Assembly: GCF_010868145.1 (NCBI RefSeq)
Contig: NZ_JAAGUY010000004.1
Span: 200,299-264,298, forward strand
Direction of reading: 5' to 3'
Origin: Nocardia cyriacigeorgica
GTDB lineage: Bacteria > Actinomycetota > Actinomycetes > Mycobacteriales > Mycobacteriaceae
Length of the DNA: 64,000 nucleotides
The notes under the pieces are model-generated. The model saw nothing but the letters and a program-made list of their open reading frames with translations, searched no databases and had not been told where the DNA came from. The position numbers were made by a program, and so were the translations under genes. Numbering within the stretch: position 1 is the stretch's first letter; the number at the start of each line of letters is the position of its first letter. Positions 7,701-14,332 of the stretch are shown in pieces.

Positions 7701-8183
7701 TCACGCCGCGAACGCACCGATCAACCACACACCCGACGCCAGCAGCGCACCGAACAGCTCGACCAGGATCGACAGACCGACGCCCTTGAGGGCGTGCCAG
7801 GTCGATTGCCAGGCCAGCCGTTGACCGCGGACGCGTTGAAGCTCGGAAAGGTACACGCCTACAACGAAACCCACGAACAGCCCGACCACCGGAATGACGA
7901 AGAAGCCGACGATACCGAGGATCGCGCCGAGGTAGAGGGAGCGATTGGCCACGCCCGCATCGCGCAGTTTGGCGCCGGGCCAGGTGTATTTGACGACACC
8001 CGAGATCACCAGCAGCACAGTGCTGATCGCGAAGACAGCCCATGCGGTGGCGCCGCCGGTGACGAAGGCCCACACGGCGATCGCGCCGAAGATCAGCACC
8101 ACGCCCGGCAGGATCGGGATGACGATCCCGAGCAGTCCGACCAGAATCGCCAGGCCGACGACGACCTCGCCCCACACACTCAC
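7701..8183 (-). CDS. DUF456 family membrane protein
   Basis: 160 residues with about four transmembrane helices. The N-terminal block VVVGLAILVGLLGIVIPILP and the central Gly-rich GAILGIVGFFVIPVVGLFVG are typical of DUF456, a family of unknown function widespread in actinobacteria. The GTG at 8183 has an ideal GGAGGG 8 bases upstream; the frame extends further upstream but that part is Arg/Gln-rich and not family-like. Convergent with the small secreted protein gene. Confidence 0.88.
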   Translation of the reverse strand: MSVWGEVVVGLAILVGLLGIVIPILPGVVLIFGAIAVWAFVTGGATAWAVFAISTVLLVISGVVKYTWPGAKLRDAGVANRSLYLGAILGIVGFFVIPVVGLFVGFVVGVYLSELQRVRGQRLAWQSTWHALKGVGLSILVELFGALLASGVWLIGAFAA

Positions 8184-8387
8184 TGACTCGTCCCTCCGTT
8201 GTCGGCGCGGCTGCCTTCGGCCGACCCGCCGGCACTGCTGCGTCGCACCGCTCGGCAAGGACGACGCGGGTGGCTACCTCGCCGACGCTCCCCGCTCGCC
8301 GGGCGAACCGTTTGCCCGAATTCTGTCCTATTGCGCGAGGTCGCGCAGCATGGAGGTACCGATACCGTAGGTCCGGGTTATTGTCGT

Positions 8388-8401
8388 ACTGTCAATACAG
8401 T
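8388..8401. promoter_or_regulatory. Small inverted repeat upstream of the racemase gene
   Basis: ACTGT-CAAT-ACAGT, a 5-bp inverted repeat, lies 70 bases before the racemase start; TACTGT within it could also serve as a -10 hexamer. It has the size and place of a repressor operator, but no regulator gene is adjacent, so the call is weak. Confidence 0.25.
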
Positions 8402-8471
8402 CCTCGGGCGGCGCCCGGAGACGAGCACCGGTATGCGGTGCGCAGCATTCGACGACGAACCGAGGTAGGGC

Positions 8472-9566
8472 GTGAGCACTCCATCCACCACGCAGGGCCC
8501 GCTCGCGGGCATCCGGGTTATCGAACTGGCCGGTATCGGCCCTGGTCCGCACGCCGCGCTGCTGCTGGCGGATCTCGGCGCCGATGTGGTGCGGGTCCAG
8601 CGGGCCGGTCAGCTGCCCGGTGGCTTCGATCGGCCGCAGCTGCGCGGCCGCACCATCGTGGAGGCCAACCTGAAGGACCCGGCCGACGTGCAGAAGGTGC
8701 TCGGCCTGCTCGACAAGGCCGACGTGCTGATCGAGGGCTTCCGCCCCGGCGTCACCGAGCGGATGGGCCTCGGCCCGGATGACGTGCTGGCCCGCAACCC
8801 GCGTCTGGTGTACGGCCGGATGACCGGTTGGGGCCAGTTCGGCCCGATGGCCGATCGCGCGGGCCACGACATCAACTACATCAGTCTGACCGGCGTCCTG
8901 CATGCCATCGGCCGCAAGGGCGAACGTCCGGTGCCGCCGCTGAACATGGTCGGCGACTTCGGTGGCGGCTCGATGTTCCTGGTGTTCGGCATCCTCGCCG
9001 CGTTGGTGGAACGACAGAACTCCGGTAAGGGTCAGGTCATCGACGCCGCAATGGTCGATGGTGCCCTTGCTCTTTCGCACATGATCTGGGGTATGCGCGG
9101 ATCCGGCGCCTGGTCCGACGAACGCGGCGTGAACCTGCTCGATACCGGTATGTCGTTCTACGACACCTACGAAACCTCCGACGGCAAGCATATGGCGGTC
9201 GGGGCCATCGAACCGCAGTTCTATGCCCAGCTGCTGGCCGGCCTCGGCATCGACCAGGAAGGCCTGCCCTTCCAGATCGACCCCGCGGGACAGGACACCC
9301 TGAAAAAGCTGTTCGCCGAACGCTTCCGGACCAAGACCCGCGATGAGTGGGCCGAGATCTTCATCGGCACCGACGCCTGTGTCACCCCGGTGCTGACCTT
9401 CGAGGAAGCCACCGCGAACGAGCACATTGTGGCGCGCGAGTCCCTGCTGGACCTGGAGAACATCACCCAGCACGCACCGGCTCCCCGCTTCTCGCGTACG
9501 CCCAACCCCATCCCCACGCCGCCGCCGACCGTGGCGACGCCGATCGAATCGGTCTGGGCCGACTGA
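8472..9566 (+). CDS. mcr: Alpha-methylacyl-CoA racemase / class III CoA-transferase family
   Basis: 364 residues, the expected length for alpha-methylacyl-CoA racemase, which interconverts (2R)- and (2S)-methylacyl-CoA so that methyl-branched acids (for example from sterol side chains) can enter beta-oxidation. The N-terminal block GIRVIELAGIGPGPHAA is the family signature, and the catalytic pair of the M. tuberculosis enzyme is matched by His132 (RAGHDINY) and Asp162 (NMVGDFGGGSM). The GTG at 8472 has GAGGTAGGG upstream. It is a stand-alone gene, ending at a strong hairpin. Confidence 0.92.
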   Translation: MSTPSTTQGPLAGIRVIELAGIGPGPHAALLLADLGADVVRVQRAGQLPGGFDRPQLRGRTIVEANLKDPADVQKVLGLLDKADVLIEGFRPGVTERMGLGPDDVLARNPRLVYGRMTGWGQFGPMADRAGHDINYISLTGVLHAIGRKGERPVPPLNMVGDFGGGSMFLVFGILAALVERQNSGKGQVIDAAMVDGALALSHMIWGMRGSGAWSDERGVNLLDTGMSFYDTYETSDGKHMAVGAIEPQFYAQLLAGLGIDQEGLPFQIDPAGQDTLKKLFAERFRTKTRDEWAEIFIGTDACVTPVLTFEEATANEHIVARESLLDLENITQHAPAPRFSRTPNPIPTPPPTVATPIESVWAD

Positions 9567-9579
9567 GTTTCCGCACGCG

Positions 9580-9610
9580 ACGGCCGGGTCACCTGCTGGT
9601 GCCCGGCCGT
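9580..9610. terminator. Bidirectional terminator between mcr and the MocR gene
   Basis: ACGGCCGGGTCACC pairs with GGTGCCCGGCCGT around a 4-base loop, with one bulged T. The hairpin fills the gap between two convergent genes and has no T run, as is usual here. Confidence 0.75.
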
Positions 9611-9624
9611 TGCCGGTTATCGAC

Positions 9625-11112
9625 TCAGTAGCATGTCAGTGGCTGGAGGGGTTCGGCGGCTCGTGGGCTCAGCGCGGCGTAGGCGCCTGCCATCGATTCG
9701 ACCGCGCGGTGCAGGTCTGCGCTCGGGTGGGTGAACGGAAGCCGGACGAAACGTTCGAAGGCTCCCTGGACGCCGAACCTCGGGCCCGCGGCAAGGAGGA
9801 CACCGTGATTCGGAGCGGTGGCCGCCAACGCCGTGGAGACGGGGGCGGGCAGCTGAGCCCAGACCGACATTCCGCCCGCGCCAGCGGCAACCTGCCAGTC
9901 CGGCAGATGCTCGGATAGGGCGTCCAGCAACGCCGCACGCTGGTCGCGGAGTTGGTTGCGGCGGCGGGCGAGGATGGTGTCGGCGTGCTCGAGGAGGTAC
10001 GTCGTGGCCAGCTGGTCCATGACGGGGGTGCCGAGGTCGACGGTGGCGCGGATACCGAGCAGACGGGTGATCAGAGACTGGCCTGCGCGGATCCAGCCGA
10101 CCCGCAGACCGCCCCAGAACGATTTCGACGCCGACCCGATGGTGATGATCTCGGCGCCGCGGGCGAACGAGGCGGTGGGCGGTGGCGGGGTGGCATCGGT
10201 GAGCGCGAGATCGGCCATGGATTCGTCGATGATGATGGCCATACGTGTGTCGCGGGCGATCGCGGCGAGTTCGGCGCGGTCCTCGGCGGGCATCAGCAGC
10301 CCGGTCGGGTTGTTGAAGTCGGGAACGAGGTAGGCCAGCGTGGCAGCGGTTTGCCGTGCGGCGCTACGGATTCCGTCGAGATCCCAACCGGACTCGGGCC
10401 GCAGTGGCACCGGGACCGGGCGAGCGCCGACATCGCGGATGGCCTCGATGGCATTGGGGTAGGTGGGGTGATCGATCAGGACTCGTGCGGCCGGCGGGGC
10501 GAGCACATTGAGCAGCAGTCGAAGTCCGTGCTGGGCGCCGAGCGTCACCAGGATCTGGTCCGGATCGGTGGGCAGCCCGCGTTCGGTGTAGCGGCGAGCC
10601 ACTGCCTCCCGCAGCGCGAGCACGCCGACCGGGTCCATGCCATGGGTGCCCAGATAGGATGGAATGCCTTGCAGCGCAGTCGTATACGCCGCCTCCATCT
10701 CTGGCGGGGCAGCCATGGCGGCATAGGTGAGATCGACCGTCGGCTGATCGGCGCCGCCCATCATCACCAGGATGCCCTTGGCCGGTCGGCTGCCGTCGTG
10801 CTGAACGGTCGGCGGCAATGCGACGGTACTGCGCGAACCCTGCCGGGTGATCAGATAGCCGTGCTCACGCAGCAGTGAGTAGGTGGAGGTGATGGTGGTG
10901 CGGCTGACACCGAGGGTGGTGGCGAGGTCGCGTTCACTCGGCAGCGCGATGCCCAGCGGGGCGCGTCCGTCGTGGATGAGCAGGCGGATACCCTCCGCCA
11001 ACGCCAGGTAGGCGGGGCGCGCGGGCTTGCGGGATACCCCGTTGGTCTCCGGATCCCGCCAGCTGCCGAGGTCGCGAGCCAGGCCCGCCGCACCGATCAC
11101 TCGTGTCGCCAT
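9625..11112 (-). CDS. MocR family regulator (GntR HTH fused to aminotransferase fold)
   Basis: 495 residues. An N-terminal GntR-type winged helix (about 30-100, with PSERDLATTLGVSRTTI) is fused to a type I aminotransferase-like domain (about 120-490). The PLP lysine is Lys330 (IGSASKSFWGGLR), with FNNPTG at 266-271 and Asp296 in IIIDES as further cofactor contacts. MocR proteins sense amino acid or vitamin B6 pools. The short frame extension upstream of the ATG at 11112 is rejected: a -10 (GATACT) ends 7 bases before this ATG with no ribosome binding site, so the mRNA looks leaderless. Neighbours do not reveal the target; no pdxS/pdxT or gab genes are nearby. Confidence 0.92.
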   Translation of the reverse strand: MATRVIGAAGLARDLGSWRDPETNGVSRKPARPAYLALAEGIRLLIHDGRAPLGIALPSERDLATTLGVSRTTITSTYSLLREHGYLITRQGSRSTVALPPTVQHDGSRPAKGILVMMGGADQPTVDLTYAAMAAPPEMEAAYTTALQGIPSYLGTHGMDPVGVLALREAVARRYTERGLPTDPDQILVTLGAQHGLRLLLNVLAPPAARVLIDHPTYPNAIEAIRDVGARPVPVPLRPESGWDLDGIRSAARQTAATLAYLVPDFNNPTGLLMPAEDRAELAAIARDTRMAIIIDESMADLALTDATPPPPTASFARGAEIITIGSASKSFWGGLRVGWIRAGQSLITRLLGIRATVDLGTPVMDQLATTYLLEHADTILARRRNQLRDQRAALLDALSEHLPDWQVAAGAGGMSVWAQLPAPVSTALAATAPNHGVLLAAGPRFGVQGAFERFVRLPFTHPSADLHRAVESMAGAYAALSPRAAEPLQPLTCY

Positions 11113-11149
11113 ACAGTCCAGTATCGGGGCAGTGGCTCTTTTTCGGCAA
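11113..11149 (-). promoter_or_regulatory. Leaderless promoter of the MocR gene with embedded half-site
   Basis: On the minus strand TTGCCG (11144-11149) and GATACT (11120-11125) are separated by 18 bases, and GATACT ends 7 bases before the ATG. The 9-mer CAGTCCAGT (11114-11122) overlaps the -10 and start site and recurs in the palindrome at 11460-11484, so it may be an autoregulatory half-site. Confidence 0.5.
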
Positions 11150-11173
11150 GGCCAGTCGGCGCACGCTGGGCAG

Positions 11174-11437
11174 ATGACCTTTCTCGTCACCCTCTTCGTC
11201 ATCGTGACCTTCGGCTTGCTCGGCTACTACTACGCGCCCAGGCGCTCCGAGGACGGGTGGGACGTGGATCGGTTGCGTCCTCGCGATCCGGTCAACAATC
11301 TGCCTCTTTCGCACTACGATGAGCAGCGATTATTCCGTGATATCGCCGCTGTGTACGCCCATCGCGAGGAGACGGGCCGGGGTCGCGACGTGGAGGAACC
11401 CGGTCGGCGGCGGCGCCGCGCGAACCCACGTGCATGA
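11174..11437 (+). CDS. Small membrane-anchored protein, function unknown
   Basis: 87 residues: an N-terminal transmembrane helix (FLVTLFVIVTFGLLGYYYAP) followed by a highly charged cytoplasmic part ending in an Arg-rich stretch (GRRRRRANPRA). CACGCT ends 6 bases before the ATG at 11174, pointing to a leaderless message. Divergent from the MocR gene with only 61 bases between them. Function unknown. Confidence 0.65.
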   Translation: MTFLVTLFVIVTFGLLGYYYAPRRSEDGWDVDRLRPRDPVNNLPLSHYDEQRLFRDIAAVYAHREETGRGRDVEEPGRRRRRANPRA

Positions 11438-11459
11438 CGAGGCGTCCGGCAGATTATTT

Positions 11460-11484
11460 CAGTCCAGTTGATCCAACTGGACTG
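11460..11484. promoter_or_regulatory. Perfect 11-bp palindrome upstream of the alkyltransferase gene
   Basis: CAGTCCAGTTG-ATC-CAACTGGACTG is a perfect inverted repeat with a 3-base centre, between the 87-residue protein gene and the ogt start. It is only about half G+C, unlike the G+C-rich terminators in this window, and has no T tail, so an operator is more likely than a terminator. Its arm shares CAGTCCAGT with the MocR promoter at 11114-11122. Confidence 0.55.
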
Positions 11485-11526
11485 CCTATGCCGAATCTGT
11501 CGGTGGGACCGGGCACACTGGCACCC

Positions 11527-12090
11527 ATGAACGCACCAGCCGGCCCGTCGGTTACCGCGGCACTGTTCGATACCGCGATCGGGACCTGCGCGATCGCGTG
11601 GCGCGCGGACGCGGTCGTGCGATTCCGGCTACCCGAAACGAGTCGGGAGGCCACTCGCGCACGCATCACTCGCGACGGCCCGGGACTCGGCCCGGTCCAG
11701 GAGTCCGAACCCGTCGGTGTGATCGGCGACGCCATCGAGGGAATCCGCGCCCACCTCGACGGCGAGCTCGACGACCTGCGCTGGATCCCTCTGGACACCA
11801 GCATGATCCCGCAGTTCCACCGCGCGGTGTACGAGGTGACACGTGAGATCGATCCGGGCCACACTCTCAGTTACGGCGAGGTGGCCGAACGTGTCGGGGC
11901 GGCAGGCGCGGCCCAAGCCGTCGGCCAGGCCCTCGGCCGCAACCCGATCCCGCTGATCATCCCCTGCCACCGCGTCCTCGCCTCCGACCATGGCCTGCAC
12001 GGGTTTTCCGCACCGGGCGGCATCAACACCAAACAGCGACTCCTACAGATCGAACGCACACCCGGCATCGGCGAACCGACTCTGTTCTGA
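11527..12090 (+). CDS. ogt: Methylated-DNA-protein-cysteine methyltransferase
   Basis: 187 residues. It repairs O6-alkylguanine by moving the alkyl group to Cys147 in the invariant PCHRV motif (IIPCHRVLA). The helix-turn-helix region precedes it (LSYGEVAERVGAAG). Where most family members have the arginine finger (A-R-A-V-G), this protein reads AAQAVG with Gln130. The ATG at 11527 is preferred because CACACT ends exactly 7 bases before it, as in other leaderless genes here; an in-frame ATG at 11434 would put a perfect palindrome inside the coding region. Confidence 0.92.
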   Translation: MNAPAGPSVTAALFDTAIGTCAIAWRADAVVRFRLPETSREATRARITRDGPGLGPVQESEPVGVIGDAIEGIRAHLDGELDDLRWIPLDTSMIPQFHRAVYEVTREIDPGHTLSYGEVAERVGAAGAAQAVGQALGRNPIPLIIPCHRVLASDHGLHGFSAPGGINTKQRLLQIERTPGIGEPTLF

Positions 12091-12114
12091 ACCAGGACCC
12101 CGATCGGGTGCGCC

Positions 12115-13566
12115 CTAGTGCGGTGCCCGGAATCCGCCGACCTTCTGCTCGAGCAGTTCGGCCAGCCGCAGCGGGGTGCGGTCCTCGAACATCGGGCCGA
12201 TGAGCTGCACGCCCACCGGCAGGCCCTCGGGTGACCGGCCCGTCGGGATGGCAGTGGCAGGTAGGCCGGGCATGGTGGCCGTCCCGGCCCAGACGAGCTG
12301 GTCGAAATACGGGTACTCGACGCCGTCGATGTCGATGTGCCGGTTCTCCAGGCCCCCGATGTGGTTGTGTGGGAAGGCGGGAGTGGGGGTGATGGGGCAC
12401 ACCACGGCATCGAACTCGGCGAAGAGCTGCCGCCAGCTGTGGCGGTGGAGTTCGCGACGGTTGTTCGCCTCGACCCAGTCGCGGTGGCTGAGCACCATGC
12501 CGCGCAGCCGCGCCGCATCGAGGCTCCGGTCGTCCGCGCTCAGGGCTGCGGCGTGGGTCCGCAGCTGTTCGTACCCGGCGGCGGGCAGACCTGCGGCGGC
12601 GTTCGACAGCATCAACAGCATGTAGAGGGTCGCCGCTTCGGTCGGATCGGGCAGCAGCGGACTGTACCGTTCGACGCGGGCGCCCTCGTCGACGAGCGCC
12701 TCGGCGACCCGGTTCACGCCCGCCCGCACCGCCGATCCGGTCGGAATGAGCGGATGGTCCTCGATGGTCAGGACACGGAAGTCCGACAGCCGCTCGTGAC
12801 GCGCGGGCGGCAGTGCGACATCGTAGGCGACGCCGCGGGTCAGCGGGTCCGGTCCGGCCATGACGTCGAGCAGCAGCGCGAGGTCGCGGGCGGTGCGCGC
12901 CATCGGGCCGACGACGGCGAGGTCGAGGTCGATCGGCAAGGCCGGGGCAGGCGGTGCGACCATGCCGCGGGTCGGCGCCAGCCCGAGTGTCGGCTTGTGC
13001 GCGTAGACACCGCAGAAATGCGCGGGGGTGCGCAGCGAACCGGCGAGATCGGAGCCGATGGACAGCGCGCCGAATCCGGACGCCAGGGCCGCTGCCGAGC
13101 CGCCGGAGGATCCACCCGACGTGCGGCCGCGATCCCATGGATTGTTGGTGGTCCCGTAGATCTCGTTGAAGCTCTGGATATCTCGCAGCATGAACGGCAC
13201 ATTGGTCTTACCGAGCAGCACTGCGCCTGCCGCCCTCAACCGCGACACTTGTACCGCGTCCTCGGCGGGCACATGGTTCGCGTGCTGCGGCATGCCCCAG
13301 GTCGTGGGCAAGCCGGCCATGTTGTAGGACTCCTTGACCGTCACCGGAAGACCGAGTAGCGGCCGGTCCTCGCCGCGGGCGCGCACCTGGTCGGCCCGGC
13401 TTGCCGCGGCCCGCGCACGATCGAAGTCCGGCACACAGATCGCGTTGATCACCGTGTCGTCGCGCTCGATACGAGCGATCGCCTCCTCGGTCAGTTCCAC
13501 CGATGTCACCTCACCGGCCCGCAACGCCGCCAACAATTCTTCCGCCGATGGGAGATTCCGTTCCAC
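12115..13566 (-). CDS. Amidase signature enzyme
   Basis: 483 residues. The Ser-cisSer-Lys triad of the amidase signature family is present: Lys78 in GLPVTVKESYN, the cis-Ser in the Gly/Ser-rich GRTSGGSSGGSAAALASG (Ser153 or Ser154), and the nucleophile Ser177 in DLAGSLRTPA. Members hydrolyse a wide range of amides; the substrate is not predictable. It is not accompanied by gatC or gatB, so it is not the tRNA amidotransferase. The GTG at 13566 has no ribosome binding site, but TATCGT (13574-13579) ends 7 bases upstream: leaderless. Convergent with ogt. Confidence 0.92.
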   Translation of the reverse strand: MERNLPSAEELLAALRAGEVTSVELTEEAIARIERDDTVINAICVPDFDRARAAASRADQVRARGEDRPLLGLPVTVKESYNMAGLPTTWGMPQHANHVPAEDAVQVSRLRAAGAVLLGKTNVPFMLRDIQSFNEIYGTTNNPWDRGRTSGGSSGGSAAALASGFGALSIGSDLAGSLRTPAHFCGVYAHKPTLGLAPTRGMVAPPAPALPIDLDLAVVGPMARTARDLALLLDVMAGPDPLTRGVAYDVALPPARHERLSDFRVLTIEDHPLIPTGSAVRAGVNRVAEALVDEGARVERYSPLLPDPTEAATLYMLLMLSNAAAGLPAAGYEQLRTHAAALSADDRSLDAARLRGMVLSHRDWVEANNRRELHRHSWRQLFAEFDAVVCPITPTPAFPHNHIGGLENRHIDIDGVEYPYFDQLVWAGTATMPGLPATAIPTGRSPEGLPVGVQLIGPMFEDRTPLRLAELLEQKVGGFRAPH

Positions 13567-13691
13567 GGATCCGACGATATCGGCGCGCCGAAAAAGCCAT
13601 AAAATGCCGATTCACACAATGGGAAAGTCGAACAGACCGCCGAAGTCACACACCCGCTCTGCCTTGGTCGAAGGTCTGCCCCAGGCCCTAC

Positions 13692-13982
13692 TCACAGCGG
13701 ATGTCGACGGTAGAAATCGCAGTCGGGGCCGGTGATGTATCCGTCGCGGCAGCCGAAGTAGATCTGGATGCAGGCGTTGGTGGTGCAGCCGAGTTCGATG
13801 AGTTGTTCTCGGATGCGGCGGTCGCGTTCCTGCGGTGATTCGGTGCGGGCGGCGGTGGTTGTGGTGGTGACGGGTGTGGGTTCGGATGGTTCGGCGCAGG
13901 CGGACAGCAGCCCGATCGCGGCAGCGACACACGCGCCCACCGCCGCTGTTCGGCCAGTTCTCCGCGAACCGTTCGACGTCAT
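13692..13982 (-). CDS. Small putative lipoprotein
   Basis: 96 residues. An Arg-containing N-terminus, hydrophobic core (AAVGACVAAAIGLLSAC) and lipobox LLSAC make it a lipoprotein candidate with lipidated Cys about residue 29. The mature part has a Thr-rich linker and then a small domain with four cysteines (LGCTTNAC, FGCRDGY, PDCDFYRR), which suggests two disulfides. The ATG at 13982 has AGGAGGTT upstream and overlaps the stop of the preceding small gene by 4 bases (ATGA). Function unknown. Confidence 0.75.
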   Translation of the reverse strand: MTSNGSRRTGRTAAVGACVAAAIGLLSACAEPSEPTPVTTTTTAARTESPQERDRRIREQLIELGCTTNACIQIYFGCRDGYITGPDCDFYRRHPL

Positions 13983-14245
13983 CGCACAACCTCCTGGCAA
14001 CACCGGCTCCACTGCCAGGCGGCCAGCGTAACCGACAGCGTTCGAGCCGGCCCGCCGGTTGCCGACAGTCGCAGGTCGCCTGCGTGCCACGTCCTCGTCC
14101 CGGGCAGAACTTGCGGAGCATCGGCCGGCATCATCGCGACACTCCGGCCGACCAGCTCGGGTCGGCCGGCGTACAGCGTCGCGCCGAGGCTCGCCCCGCC
14201 CATTCCACCGAACACACCGCCGACCGCACCGCCGGCAGCACCCAC
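13979..14245 (-). CDS. Small Gly-rich hypothetical protein
   Basis: 88 residues starting with a Gly/Ala-rich, possibly membrane-inserted segment (GAAGGAVGGVFGGMGGASLG), then a short beta-like part and CCQEVVR at the end. The stop overlaps the start of the lipoprotein gene (ATGA), and the lipoprotein ribosome binding site lies inside its last codons, which argues for real translation. Against it, the GTG at 14245 has no ribosome binding site. It lies 87 bases downstream of the LuxR regulator gene on the same strand. Confidence 0.4.
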   Translation of the reverse strand: MGAAGGAVGGVFGGMGGASLGATLYAGRPELVGRSVAMMPADAPQVLPGTRTWHAGDLRLSATGGPARTLSVTLAAWQWSRCCQEVVR

Positions 14246-14332
14246 CGCGGTGGCGGCGGCGATCTTGTCGGAGCGACTCGGGTCGATGCCGATGGACCGT
14301 CCGCCCCTGCGCGGGTGGCGACCACGCGATAA

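Noticed and set aside
12090..12115. CCCGATCGGG palindrome between ogt and the amidase gene
   Set aside because: Only three pairs could form around a 4-base loop; too weak to call a terminator.
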